The position numbers and the translations under genes were made by a program. Shown here in pieces: positions 52,953 through 61,329 of a stretch of 64,000 nucleotides of DNA (position 1 is its first letter; every line of letters begins with the position of its first letter). The stretch lies in contig CAWDZQ010000004.1 of the NCBI GenBank assembly GCA_963807065.1, positions 744,001 to 808,000 on the forward strand, in the 5' to 3' direction. The DNA comes from CAWAND01 sp963807065. Lineage in GTDB: Bacteria > Chloroflexota > Anaerolineae > Anaerolineales > E44-bin32. The notes under the pieces are model-generated. The model had not been told where the DNA came from and searched no databases. It saw only the letters and a list, made by a program, of their open reading frames with translations.

Positions 52953-53906
52953 ATGGCTGGCAGGCAAAATGTAATCCGCGAAGATGAGATCGGCGTCCAG
53001 ACTCGGCTGCCGCAGCGCCGCCCGGAGTGGATCAAGGTCCGCGCCCCAGCCGGGGAGACCTACGAGTGGCTGCGCGACATGATGCGCTCCAAGTCCCTGC
53101 ACACCGTCTGCGAAGAGGCGCGCTGCCCTAACATGGGCGAATGCTGGGGAGATGGCACGGCCACTTTCCTTCTGATGGGTGACGTTTGCACCCGGTCATG
53201 CGGCTTCTGCGACATCAAGACCGGTCGGCCATCCCCGCTGGATTGGCTGGAACCCGAGCGCGTGGCCCGCGCCGTGCAATCGATGGGCCTGCGCCATGCC
53301 GTGATCACCAGCGTCAACCGGGACGAGCGTCCGGATGGCGGAGCTCCGATCTTCGCCATGGTCATCCGCCGCATCCGCGAGCTCCAGCCCGGCTGCTCCA
53401 TCGAGGTTTTGATCCCCGACTTCAAGGGATCGAGAGACGCCCTCAAGGTGGTCATGGACGCCCGGCCGGAGATTCTCAACCACAACGTCGAGACCGTCCG
53501 CCGTTTGTTCCGCCAGGTCCAACCTCAGGATCACTACGAATGGGCTCAGGCGACCCTGTCGAACGCCAGGGCGCTGGACCCGCAGGTCCTCACAAAATCC
53601 GGCATCATGGTCGGATTGGGCGAGACCCTGGATGAGGTCAAGGAGACCATGCGAGATCTGCGCTCGTGGGGCGTGGATATCCTCACCGTGGGCCAGTACC
53701 TGCAGCCGTCCAAGAAGCATCTCCCTATCGACCGCTACTATACCCCGGACGAGTTCAAGGAGATCGAGGATTACGGCATGCAGATCGGATTCCGGTGGGT
53801 CGAAAGCGGACCGCTGGTGCGATCCTCGTACCACGCTGAGCAGCAAGTGCGCGCCCTGAGCGATGTCCACCGTGAACTCTACGGGATCCCATCCGGATCC
53901 GATTAG
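52953..53906 (+). CDS. lipA: Lipoyl synthase
   Basis: A radical-SAM enzyme that inserts two sulfur atoms into octanoyl groups on lipoyl domains. The 317-residue protein has the auxiliary cluster cysteines C53, C58 and C64 (CEEARCPNMGEC) and the radical-SAM CxxxCxxC C79, C83, C86 (CTRSCGFC). The RSSYHAE serine that coordinates the auxiliary cluster is near residue 291. AAGGAAAGG precedes ATG 52953. It supports lipoate-dependent dehydrogenases that feed citrate synthase, although the genes are on opposite strands. Confidence 0.97.
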   Translation: MAGRQNVIREDEIGVQTRLPQRRPEWIKVRAPAGETYEWLRDMMRSKSLHTVCEEARCPNMGECWGDGTATFLLMGDVCTRSCGFCDIKTGRPSPLDWLEPERVARAVQSMGLRHAVITSVNRDERPDGGAPIFAMVIRRIRELQPGCSIEVLIPDFKGSRDALKVVMDARPEILNHNVETVRRLFRQVQPQDHYEWAQATLSNARALDPQVLTKSGIMVGLGETLDEVKETMRDLRSWGVDILTVGQYLQPSKKHLPIDRYYTPDEFKEIEDYGMQIGFRWVESGPLVRSSYHAEQQVRALSDVHRELYGIPSGSD

Positions 53907-53930
53907 CGTCAACCACTCAGGGATGAAAAG

Positions 53931-53948
53931 GCCCCGCCCAGGCGGGGC
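53931..53948 (+). terminator. Terminator after lipA
   Basis: GCCCCGCC / GGCGGGGC with a very short loop, 25 bp after the lipA stop, followed by TTGTG. The stem is strong; the T tract is short. Confidence 0.65.
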
Positions 53949-53982
53949 TTGTGCGTTCCGGAGGGAGCCGGTGGACCGCCGC

Positions 53983-54011
53983 GTGACAGCCATCGGTGAC
54001 TCTGCTATGCT
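53983..54011 (+). promoter_or_regulatory. Promoter for the gene at 54026
   Basis: GTGACA (53983-53988) and TATGCT (54006-54011) are spaced 17 bp apart. The -10 element ends 14 bases before ATG 54026, so the untranslated leader is short. Confidence 0.5.
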
Positions 54012-54025
54012 GGCATTGAGAACTT

Positions 54026-54727
54026 ATGCGCCAATCTTTTGATGCCGATCGCATACCCGGCTACCGTGCCGAGGAGCGGATGGAAGCCGTGTTCCGCATT
54101 CGTCGGTTGTGGAGCCGCTATGAGCGCCCGGACGATGTCAACCAGCTGTTAAGGCAGTTTGCACGCGTATCGATCTTGGACGGCTTCATGCTGGACTATC
54201 TTTCGCTAGGCGGAAAGGAGGCCAGCTGGATCTGGCCCTTTGCCCGCCCGACGAACACTCGCCAGGCCCCAGACGTCCCCGAACCGCTGGCGGGTGTGCC
54301 CAGCGATCGATTGGCCGGGCTGCGGGGGAACGCTGAAGGACTGGCCCTGGAAGCCGAATCGCTCTATCGATTCATCGATTACGAGAAGAGTCCACTGGGC
54401 CTGTTCGAATACGCCGTCTTTGTCCGGGAACTGTGGGCGACCAAATCGGCGGCCCAGGCGGCTGAGTGGCTCGATCTGCAACCGATCTTCGTCAAGCATC
54501 GTTTTGACTCGATCCTCAGAAGCGAAGCGCGCCGCATCGTCCGTTTCAGCCGCCCCAAGACCTTCGATCCGGTTTCTCGCCTGTCACCCGGAGGTGGAGG
54601 GGAAGTCAGCTTCCTGGTCTATCAAGGCGGGCCCTGGAAGCGGATCCACACGCTGAATCTCACGGTCGATCCGAAGGGGTGGGTGCGCACCCGGACAGGA
54701 GATGTCCTGGTCAGCCTGAAGGCGTAG
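54026..54727 (+). CDS. Hypothetical cytoplasmic protein
   Basis: A 233-residue protein with no signal or membrane segments. The N-terminal third is rich in Arg and Trp with helices (RMEAVFRIRRLWSRYERP, RQFARVSILDGFMLDYLSLGG). The C-terminal third looks like a beta sheet (EVSFLVYQGGPWKRIHTLNLTV). I recognise no domain. It has its own promoter (53983-54011) and is followed 73 bp later by the CsaA-like gene. Confidence 0.65.
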   Translation: MRQSFDADRIPGYRAEERMEAVFRIRRLWSRYERPDDVNQLLRQFARVSILDGFMLDYLSLGGKEASWIWPFARPTNTRQAPDVPEPLAGVPSDRLAGLRGNAEGLALEAESLYRFIDYEKSPLGLFEYAVFVRELWATKSAAQAAEWLDLQPIFVKHRFDSILRSEARRIVRFSRPKTFDPVSRLSPGGGGEVSFLVYQGGPWKRIHTLNLTVDPKGWVRTRTGDVLVSLKA

Positions 54728-54800
54728 GGGATCCTTCGAGCCTGTTTCGCAAGCGCCCCACCGGGGTGACCGGTGAATGAAGAGGAGGGGCAGACAGCGC

Positions 54801-55136
54801 ATGACGCTTTCCTGGCAGACGTTCAAGCTGGTGGAAATGCGCGTGGGAAAAGTGACCGCGGTCTGGGAAACAGACGACACCCAGCAAGCATCGTTCTGGA
54901 TGGATATCGATTTTGGACCGCAGGTGGGGGTGAGACGAAGCTCGGCGGCCATTCGTGATTTTTATCACAAAGCAGACCTCGTCGGCCGATTGGTGGTGGC
55001 TGTCACCAACTTTCCCCCCAAACAGATCGGCCATCACCTGTCGGAAGTCCTGGTCCTGGCGGCCATGGGGCACGAGGGCCGGTTGACCTTGCTCACCCCC
55101 GATGCGGACGTCGAGCTCGGATCCCTGATCGCCTGA
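54801..55136 (+). CDS. CsaA-like tRNA-binding-domain protein
   Basis: A 111-residue protein of the OB-fold tRNA-binding domain family. The pattern is LVEMRVGKV at the start, then SFWMDIDFGPQVGVRRSSAAI, GRLVVAVTNFPPKQIG and SEVLVLAAM with a C-terminal LLTPDADVELGSLI. CsaA in Bacillus is an export-linked chaperone and binds tRNA. ATG 54801 is chosen for GGAGGGG 10 bases upstream. Palindrome copy 9 lies inside codons 51-57 and may be a regulatory or structural mark. Confidence 0.85.
   Translation: MTLSWQTFKLVEMRVGKVTAVWETDDTQQASFWMDIDFGPQVGVRRSSAAIRDFYHKADLVGRLVVAVTNFPPKQIGHHLSEVLVLAAMGHEGRLTLLTPDADVELGSLIA
54953..54970. repeat. Dispersed palindrome, copy 9 (inside a gene)
   Basis: TCGTGA-TTTTTA-TCACAA has one mismatch. 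It lies in the middle of the CsaA-like coding sequence, where it encodes part of IRDFYHKAD. The codons are unusually AT-rich compared with the surrounding sequence, suggesting that the palindrome is selected in addition to the protein. Confidence 0.8.
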
Positions 55137-55205
55137 CCTCTGGTGCAGCCGGGTCGCCCCTCTGGCGGCCCTTGTCCTTGCGAGGAATCTGGCTCAACAG
55201 GACGT

Positions 55206-55886
55206 TCAGTTGACGACGTCGATGCCACCGAACATCACAAAACAACTCACGTGAAGCTTGGCGGTGACGCCCTCGGCCGGGGTCTGGCGGGCCTTGTTGC
55301 TCCAGCCGCCGAAGATCGGCAGGCCGGTGACCTCGACGCGCCAATCGTCGGGCACAATAATCTTGGCGCCGCCAAATGCCGTGGTCACCTCGAGCGTGGC
55401 GCCCTCGGGGGCCAGCTTGGCGTCGCGCAGGTCGACGTCCGACCCGGCGAACAGCGACGTCACGCTGCCGCCGCGAAAGGCAGCCGATTGGTTGCGAGGG
55501 TTGGATGCGCCGAAGATGGCGAAGGTGCGGACGGTGTCCTCCGAAGAAGCGCCGGCTGCGGGCTGAAAACCGCGACCAAACAATAGCCACAACCCGGCGA
55601 CCACCAGCAGCCCTGACCATACCAGCGCCCAGACGTTGCCGGGGAAGACCCCCAGGGTCAACCCTTGGAAGACTAGCCCCACCACGATCAGGATGACAGC
55701 CCCGATCAGCGGGGCCGACCGGTTGATGACCTGCACGGCGCCGAGGAATATCAGGATCAGCGGCCACCAGGTGCCAAAGATCGAACCGAAGTCCCAAACC
55801 CCCATTTGACCCAGCAGAAAACCAGCTCCAACGATGATGAGCAGCGCGCCGAAGATGGTGCGGCCGGACATGGGCTTGCCCTCCAT
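55206..55886 (-). CDS. LiaF-like membrane protein
   Basis: A 226-residue protein with four hydrophobic segments in the first 105 residues (GALLIIVGAGFLLGQMGVW, WWPLILIFLGAVQVI, LIGAVILIVVGLVFQGL, VWSGLLVVAGLWLLFG), followed by a soluble beta-rich domain. That domain (FAIFGASNPR, DVDLRDAKL, GATLEVTTAFGGAKIIVPDDW) is the LiaF C-terminal type, associated with cell-envelope stress sensing. No LiaRS genes are adjacent. ATG 55886 or 55871 could start the protein. Confidence 0.85.
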   Translation of the reverse strand: MEGKPMSGRTIFGALLIIVGAGFLLGQMGVWDFGSIFGTWWPLILIFLGAVQVINRSAPLIGAVILIVVGLVFQGLTLGVFPGNVWALVWSGLLVVAGLWLLFGRGFQPAAGASSEDTVRTFAIFGASNPRNQSAAFRGGSVTSLFAGSDVDLRDAKLAPEGATLEVTTAFGGAKIIVPDDWRVEVTGLPIFGGWSNKARQTPAEGVTAKLHVSCFVMFGGIDVVN

Positions 55887-55917
55887 GGTCGTCCTAATCA
55901 GCTCGGGACATGAAGCA

Positions 55918-55923
55918 ATTATA
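55918..55923 (-). promoter_or_regulatory. -10 box for the LiaF-like gene
   Basis: TATAAT on the minus strand, 31 bases upstream of ATG 55886, leaving a leader of about 25 bases with a weak AGGACG ribosome site. No good -35. Confidence 0.5.
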
Positions 55924-55980
55924 GCGGGAGAAGGGCGGCCATGCGTCCCGATCTCTGCGGTCGAATGTCAGTTAAATAGA

Positions 55981-56010
55981 AATGAGCCTCCCTGGTGTCC
56001 GAGGCTCATT
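55981..56010 (-). terminator. Terminator of cspA
   Basis: AATGAGCCTC / GAGGCTCATT is a perfect 10-bp stem with a 10-base loop, 20 bp after the cspA stop. On the minus strand it is followed by TCTATTTAAC, a moderate T-rich tail. Confidence 0.78.
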
Positions 56011-56030
56011 CGAGGTGCGTGTGATCCGGG

Positions 56031-56240
56031 TCAGACAACGACCACGTTGGCGGCCTGAAGCCCCTTTGGCCCATCTTCAATCGAGAACTCGACTTGCTGA
56101 CCCTCGTCGAGGGTGCGAAATCCGTCGCCGTCAATGGCGGTATAGTGGACAAAGACGTCCGGGCCATCTTCGCGTTGAATGAAGCCGTAGCCCTTGCCAC
56201 TGTTGAACCACTTGACGGTCCCGGTAAGACGCTCCGACAT
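56031..56240 (-). CDS. cspA: Cold-shock protein
   Basis: A 69-residue OB-fold RNA/DNA-binding protein with RNP1 KGYGFI at 16-21 and RNP2 DVFVHY at 28-33, and the TVKWFNSGKG start. The protein melts RNA structure in the cold or acts as a general RNA chaperone. AAGGAG precedes ATG 56240. The leader may be long: a TATGAT on the minus strand at 56403-56408 would place transcription start about 155 bases upstream, as in cspA genes with thermosensing leaders. Confidence 0.96.
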   Translation of the reverse strand: MSERLTGTVKWFNSGKGYGFIQREDGPDVFVHYTAIDGDGFRTLDEGQQVEFSIEDGPKGLQAANVVVV

Positions 56241-57007
56241 ACGTTCGACTCCTTATGCGGAAATGGATGGTGAGGCGCTTGGTGCGTTCGTCGGAGGGTC
56301 GAGATGACCGGCAATGCCGTCACACCAGGACGGACCGCAACGAGCACGGGCCATGGGCTTTCCGACTTCCTGACCGAACGTACTCGCAACCTGTTGACGT
56401 CGATCATATCATCGGTTTTTTTGCCTGACCAGTCCCCCAATATGGGCCGCAGACCCCGGGGGCGGCGCGCCCCGAAGAGCCCTGGATGGGCCGGGTTTGG
56501 CCGGGCAAATCGGGCGACGAGGGGCTGTGTCAACATCTCATTCGCTATCTGCTTGAGTCGAATGACGCCGCTGCATTGATTTTCATCCGCGTATGGGATC
56601 GCCTGGAGTCCCCGGTGATCAACCTCGCCCAGCGCGGGCGAGTTGAGCCGGAAGGGGCCTCGACCCACGCCGATATCCAGGAGGCGCCCGGACAGGCGCT
56701 GGCCGAATGGAAGGTCCGGCTCCGAGCCCCCGCCAGTGGGGCTCGGAGCCGCCGGAAGACCGCTCGATACATATCCATTCGACAAGCATCTCAGGCGGCA
56801 CGAGGCTCAGTACTTCGTCGACGGCTGGCCGACGATGCAGGCGATCCATCGCTGCTCGATGGACTGCCAGCCGTTGTGACGCCCTCTTCACAACTCTCCC
56901 GGGCGGACCCCCCTATCCGGCTTGAGATTAGAATGGAGGTGGAACATCCAGCGGGACGCGACCCAGTCCACCCCGCAGCCGAAATCCCAAGCCTGGAGGC
57001 CTACAAG
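56241..57007. other. Long region without convincing gene
   Basis: 767 bp. The first 160 bases are the cspA leader and promoter area. The rest has open frames on both strands, but none shows a ribosome site or recognisable family. A short plus-strand frame ending near 56879 (DKHLRRHEAQYFVDGWP) looks slightly protein-like and could be a gene remnant. Other content: the strong hairpin at 56718-56750 and a TTGTGA-N8-TCACAA element at 56874-56893. TGGAGGCC at about 56994 belongs to the next gene. Confidence 0.5.
56718..56750. terminator. Strong hairpin in the gene-free region
   Basis: GGCTCCGAGCCCC / GGGGCTCGGAGCC is a perfect 13-bp stem with a 7-base loop. No T tract follows on either strand and no gene clearly ends nearby, so it may terminate an unrecognised transcript or be a structured RNA. 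Confidence 0.5.
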
Positions 57008-57453
57008 ATGGACAACATAACCCCTGGGGCGGACAACGTTGTCCGCTGGCTGGTGCTCCTGGCGGCGGTTTGGGCCCTGTTCCGAACCTACTTTGGTTGG
57101 CTTGGTGCCCGGGCGTGGGAACCGTCTGACAAGCAGGCCGGTTTTCTCCTCACCACGGCGGCCGACAACCAGTTCCTGTTGGGGGTGATTCTGGCTGTGA
57201 TCAGCCCGCTGCCCAAGCGGCGTTCGCCGACCCGGGAGCGATCATGATTACCGGCATGCGGCGTTTCTTCGTGGCGGAACATATCCCGCTCATGGTCCTG
57301 GCCTTGATCGTCATCCACGCGATTGGGGTGGTGGAACGCCGAACCCCCAATGACGGTGATAGGTTCAAGCGATCGGCACTGGGTGACACGCCGGCCCTGA
57401 TGATGGTGGCGGTGGCCATTCCTTTTTGGCGTCCGCTCTTCCCCGGGCTGTAG
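57008..57453 (+). pseudogene. Small membrane protein (four spans), frameshifted
   Basis: ATG 57008 follows TGGAGG. The first half has VVRWLVLLAAVWALFRTYFG and FLLGVILAVIS in one frame, which stops at 57247. The second half (RRFFVAEHIPLMVLALIVIH, then VAIPFWRPLFPGL) continues in another frame to 57453. Adding one C to the C3 run near 57205-57207 joins them as VISPAAQAAFADPGAI, giving a normal protein of about 148 residues with four spans and conserved His in AEHIPLM. I know similar small proteins in Anaerolineae, but not their function. Confidence 0.72.
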
Positions 57454-57460
57454 ACGGCGC

Positions 57461-57901
57461 GTGTCCGACTATCGGTTCTTTCATACGATCGAAGTTCGCT
57501 GGGCGGATGTGGACTCGCGCCGCCATGTGAACAACGCCCGCTACTTCACCTACATGGAGCAGGCCCGAGCGCGTTACTTCGAACATCTTGGCCTGTGGGA
57601 CGGCAGGGATCTCAACCAATGGGGATCGGTGCTGGCGGAGACCACTTGCACTTTCATCGAGCCGATCTTCTATGGGCAGCTGATCAAAGTTGGCGTGCGG
57701 ACACATCGCATCGGCAACAAGAGCGTGGAAATGGCCTACAGCCTTAAAGACAATACCACGGGGCGTGAGCAGGCGCGGGGCGTCTCTATCCAGGTTTCGT
57801 ACGACTACGACCTGGGGCAGCCCGTACGCGTCCCTGATACCTGGCGGGAAGCGATCAGCGCCTTTGAGGGCCTGGAAGGCCCCATTCCCCCGCCGGCCTG
57901 A
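57461..57901 (+). CDS. Acyl-CoA thioesterase, YbgC/FadM-like hotdog family
   Basis: A 146-residue hotdog protein with the catalytic region WADVDSRRHVNNARYFTYMEQARARYF, where D and the following H/N residues are the YbgC-type active site. It hydrolyses short- to medium-chain acyl-CoA. GTG 57461 is 7 bases after the stop of the previous gene. The terminator-like hairpin at 57944-57961 lies before the Lon-like gene. Confidence 0.88.
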   Translation: MSDYRFFHTIEVRWADVDSRRHVNNARYFTYMEQARARYFEHLGLWDGRDLNQWGSVLAETTCTFIEPIFYGQLIKVGVRTHRIGNKSVEMAYSLKDNTTGREQARGVSIQVSYDYDLGQPVRVPDTWREAISAFEGLEGPIPPPA

Positions 57902-57943
57902 TTCCCCGCTTGCGCCTGTGGTTATGATTAATCTGGACCTCGA

Positions 57944-57961
57944 CGGCCCGTCTGCGGGCCG
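57944..57961 (+). terminator. Hairpin with T tract between the thioesterase and Lon-like genes
   Basis: CGGCCCG / CGGGCCG stem with a TCTG loop, followed by ACCTTTT. It lies 43 bp past the thioesterase stop. Confidence 0.6.
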
Positions 57962-58014
57962 ACCTTTTCGGTCTGGCCGCGTGCGCCCTGCCCCCCGACG
58001 AAAGGGAGGATCCT

Positions 58015-60456
58015 ATGCCCCCAATCCAAGAGCTGTCCCCCGAAGACCTCTACCAGACCTGCGACCTGAGCCAGTTCAAGTTCGGAACGACGGCCGATCT
58101 GAAGCCCAAGTCGTCTTTTGTGGGTCAGGCGCGCGCCGAACAAGCGGTGGCCTTCGGCATCGGGATGAAGGGAGAAGGCTACAACATCTTCGCCCTCGGC
58201 CCCTCGGGGTCTGGCAAGCACAGTCTTCTGCGCCGGGCGTTTGAATCCAGGGCGAAGAGCCGGGACGTGCCTTCGGATTGGTGCTACGTTCACAACTTCC
58301 GCCAACCGGACAAACCCCTGGCGATCCAGCTGCCCGCAGGCCGGGGGGCATCGCTCGCCCAGGATATGGACCGTCTGATTGAGGAGCTCCGGACGGCGCT
58401 CTCAACCGCCTTCGAAAGCGAGGAATTCCAGAATCGCCGCCAGGAAATCCAAGAGACCTTCCAGGAGGATCAGGAGAGGGCCTTCGAGAAACTCAGGTCA
58501 AAAGCCGGATCCGAAGGCTTCACGCTGCTGCGCACCCCGGCCGGCCTTGGGTTTGCGCCGGTCAAAGACGGCGAAGTCGTCGATCCGGATGAGTTCCAGA
58601 AGCTCGACCAGGGCGAGCGCAAGCGGCTGGAGGCATCCGTCTCGGACCTGCAGGAGGATCTGCAGAAGATCCTGCGCAAAATGCCCCGCCTCCAACGGGA
58701 GATGCAGGAGCGCCTGCGCGATCTCCAGCGTGAGATGGCCGGCATGGCGGTGGGCGGACTGATCGAGGATCTTCGCCAGAAATACGAGGCGTTTCCCAGG
58801 GTCCTCGATCACCTGGCGCAGGTGCACGAAGATGTCATCCAGAATGTGCGCGACTTTGTAGAAGACAACGATGATCAGGCGGAAGCCCACCAGATGGCGC
58901 GGGCGGCGATGAGCGTGAGCGGGGGCCCGGGTGACACGCCTCCGCTGCGCAAGTACAAGGTCAACCTGCTGGTCGACCACGGCCAGTCCGCGACCGGTCC
59001 CGTCGTGGATGAGGACAATCCGACCTACACCAACCTCGTCGGCCGAGTCGAACACATCCCCCAGATGGGCGCCTTGCTGACCGACTTCAACCTGATCAAG
59101 CCCGGGGCGCTGCATCGGGCCAACGGCGGCTACCTGATCTTGGACGCGCGCAAGCTCTTGCTTCAGCCGTACGCCTGGGAGGGTTTGAAGCGTGCCCTGC
59201 ATGCCGGCAAGATTCACATCGAATCGCCTGGCCAGGCCTACGGTCTCCTCTCGACGGTTTCCTTGGAGCCGGAGCCGATCCCGCTTGACGTCAAGGTCGG
59301 CCTGACAGGGGACCGGGAGCTGTATTACATGCTGTCGGCCCTGGATCCGGAGTTCGACGAGCTGTTCAAGGTGATGGCGGATTTCGAGACGACGGTGGAG
59401 AAGGGCAAACGGAGCTTGAAGAACTACGCCAACTTGATCGCCAGGCTGGCGCGCCAGGCTGATTTGCGGCCCTTCGACCGCGCTGCGGTCGGCCGTGTTA
59501 TCGAACACGCCTCACGCCTGGTCGAAGACGCCGACAAGCTCACCGCCCGCCTGAGACAGGTCTCCGATCTGCTGCGAGAGGCCGACTACTGGGCCGGCCA
59601 GCGGAAGCAGGACGTGGTGCGCGCCGAAGATGTTCAACAGGCTATCGATGCCCAAATCCATCGCGCCGATCGGCTCCGTGATCGGATGCAGGAGCAGATC
59701 CTGCGCGAGACAATCTACATCGACACACACGGGGAACAAGTGGGCCAGATCAACGGACTTTCGGTGATCGAACTTGGGGGTTTCAGCTTCGGCCGTCCCA
59801 GCCGAATAACGGCCCGGGTCCGGATGGGCAAGGGCGAGGTGGTGGACATCGAGCGCGAAGTGGAACTTGGCGGCCCGCTCCATTCCAAAGGCGTCTTCAT
59901 CTTAGAGGGGTTCCTCGGTGCCCGCTATGCCGAAGACACCCCGCTTTCCCTCTCGGCCAGCCTGGTCTTTGAACAGTCCTACGGTGGGGTCGACGGGGAC
60001 AGTGCGTCTTCAGCCGAACTGTACGCCCTGATGTCCGCCATCGGCGGAATCCCCATCCGCCAATCCCTGGCTGTGACGGGTTCGGTTAATCAACTGGGCG
60101 AAATCCAGCCGATCGGCGGCGTGAACGAGAAGATCGAAGGCTTTTTCGACATCTGCCGCTCGCGCAGGCTCTCGGGCGATCAAGGCGTGGTCATCCCGGC
60201 CTCCAACATCAAGCACCTGATGCTCCGCAGGGATGTGGTCGAGGCGGTGGCCGCCGGGAGCTTTCACGTCTATCCGGTGAAGACGGTAGACGAGGGGATG
60301 AGTCTCCTGACCGGCCTGCCCGCCGGCGAAAGAGACAAGACCGGGGACTACCCCGCAGGCTCATTCAACCGGAAGATCACCCAGCGTCTGCAGGACCTGG
60401 CCGAGAGCCGCCAGGAGGCGCAGCCCGACCACGAGGCGGAGGCAGACGTCGAGTGA
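58015..60456 (+). CDS. Lon-like ATP-dependent protease (AAA_32 / LonB-type)
   Basis: An 813-residue cytoplasmic protease. Walker A is GPSGSGK at 62-68. A long coiled-coil insert (about 125-300), rich in Glu and Arg, follows the first part of the AAA domain. The C-terminal Lon protease domain has the catalytic Ser663 in GDSASS and Lys706 in GVNEKIEGF, 43 residues apart as in Lon. The architecture is that of AAA_32/LonB family proteins, which lack the Lon N-domain. GGAGG precedes ATG 58015. The stop overlaps the USP start (GTGA). Confidence 0.93.
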   Translation: MPPIQELSPEDLYQTCDLSQFKFGTTADLKPKSSFVGQARAEQAVAFGIGMKGEGYNIFALGPSGSGKHSLLRRAFESRAKSRDVPSDWCYVHNFRQPDKPLAIQLPAGRGASLAQDMDRLIEELRTALSTAFESEEFQNRRQEIQETFQEDQERAFEKLRSKAGSEGFTLLRTPAGLGFAPVKDGEVVDPDEFQKLDQGERKRLEASVSDLQEDLQKILRKMPRLQREMQERLRDLQREMAGMAVGGLIEDLRQKYEAFPRVLDHLAQVHEDVIQNVRDFVEDNDDQAEAHQMARAAMSVSGGPGDTPPLRKYKVNLLVDHGQSATGPVVDEDNPTYTNLVGRVEHIPQMGALLTDFNLIKPGALHRANGGYLILDARKLLLQPYAWEGLKRALHAGKIHIESPGQAYGLLSTVSLEPEPIPLDVKVGLTGDRELYYMLSALDPEFDELFKVMADFETTVEKGKRSLKNYANLIARLARQADLRPFDRAAVGRVIEHASRLVEDADKLTARLRQVSDLLREADYWAGQRKQDVVRAEDVQQAIDAQIHRADRLRDRMQEQILRETIYIDTHGEQVGQINGLSVIELGGFSFGRPSRITARVRMGKGEVVDIEREVELGGPLHSKGVFILEGFLGARYAEDTPLSLSASLVFEQSYGGVDGDSASSAELYALMSAIGGIPIRQSLAVTGSVNQLGEIQPIGGVNEKIEGFFDICRSRRLSGDQGVVIPASNIKHLMLRRDVVEAVAAGSFHVYPVKTVDEGMSLLTGLPAGERDKTGDYPAGSFNRKITQRLQDLAESRQEAQPDHEAEADVE

Positions 60457-61292
60457 CCTCCCCTTTGCAAGCCGGCCCAATTCGGCGCATTCTTCTTGCG
60501 ATCGACGGCTCACCCCACAGCCTGGCTGCCATGCAGGCCGCCGTCGACCTGTCGTCCGGCCTGAACGCCGAACTGGTGGCCGTCTTCGTCGAAGACCTCA
60601 ACCTCTTGCGTATGGCCCAACTGCCCATCGCACGTGAGGTCAGCCGCTACACGGCCAGCATCCACCGGCTGCCGCCTGAGCGGATTCGCCGCCAACTCAA
60701 GGCACAGGCCTCGCAAGCCCGGGCCGCCCTGGCGCGGCAGGCCAGGCGGCAGGCCATCGCCTGGGAGTTTGTCGTGCTCCAGGGGGACGTTTCCCTGGAA
60801 CTGCTGTCCAAAGCCGAGGGCGCCGACCTGATGATCGTGGGCAAGGCCGGCTGGTCGAAGGCGCGGCGAATGGGCTCGACCGCACGCTTGGTCGTCCTCC
60901 GGGCACCTTGTCTCACCCTCGTCCTTCAGCAGGGGATGACGTGGGCCCAGCCAGTGCTTCTGGTTTATGACGGGTCGCCGGCGGCCCAACGCGGTCTGGA
61001 GGTGGCCCAGGTATTGGCGGAACAGAGCGGGCAGCCTCTGTCGGTGATGACGGTGGCCACCGAGCAGGCTGGGGCGGAACGCCTCGAGCAGGGCGTGATC
61101 GAGGAGCTGGGCGCCGAGGCCGAGGAGGTCAGCTTCTTCCGGGTTCTGGCCGCCCGCTCGGAAGACCTGGCGCGCCTGGTGAAAGGTATGGAGTGCCTGT
61201 TGATCCTGCCCGCCAATTTGTCCGGCCTGGAGGGGGACCCGCTGATAGATTTCGTCGATGGGCTGGATGGCCCAGTGATGGTCCTGCGTTGA
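60453..61292 (+). CDS. Tandem universal stress protein
   Basis: A 279-residue protein with two USP domains. The first (IRRILLAIDGSPHSLAAMQA to residue about 158) keeps the ATP-binding type motif GKAGWSKARRMGSTARLVV; the second (VLLVYDGSPAAQRGLEVAQV) is more divergent and lacks it. USPs bind ATP and help cells survive starvation or oxygen stress. GTG 60453 overlaps the stop of the protease gene by 4 bases, so expression is coupled with proteolysis. Confidence 0.9.
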   Translation: MTSPLQAGPIRRILLAIDGSPHSLAAMQAAVDLSSGLNAELVAVFVEDLNLLRMAQLPIAREVSRYTASIHRLPPERIRRQLKAQASQARAALARQARRQAIAWEFVVLQGDVSLELLSKAEGADLMIVGKAGWSKARRMGSTARLVVLRAPCLTLVLQQGMTWAQPVLLVYDGSPAAQRGLEVAQVLAEQSGQPLSVMTVATEQAGAERLEQGVIEELGAEAEEVSFFRVLAARSEDLARLVKGMECLLILPANLSGLEGDPLIDFVDGLDGPVMVLR

Positions 61293-61329
61293 AGGTGTAG
61301 AATGGCCATCCGAAACCACACCCATTGAG

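Noticed and set aside
56874..56893. TTGTGA-N8-TCACAA as an eleventh palindrome copy
   Set aside because: Both arms are perfect but the spacer is 8 rather than 6 bases, so a dimer fitting the other copies would not fit here. Kept out of the count.
56486..57007. Long N-terminal extension of the small membrane protein at 57008
   Set aside because: The upstream reading frame crosses the strong hairpin and has no conserved character; TGGAGG directly precedes ATG 57008.
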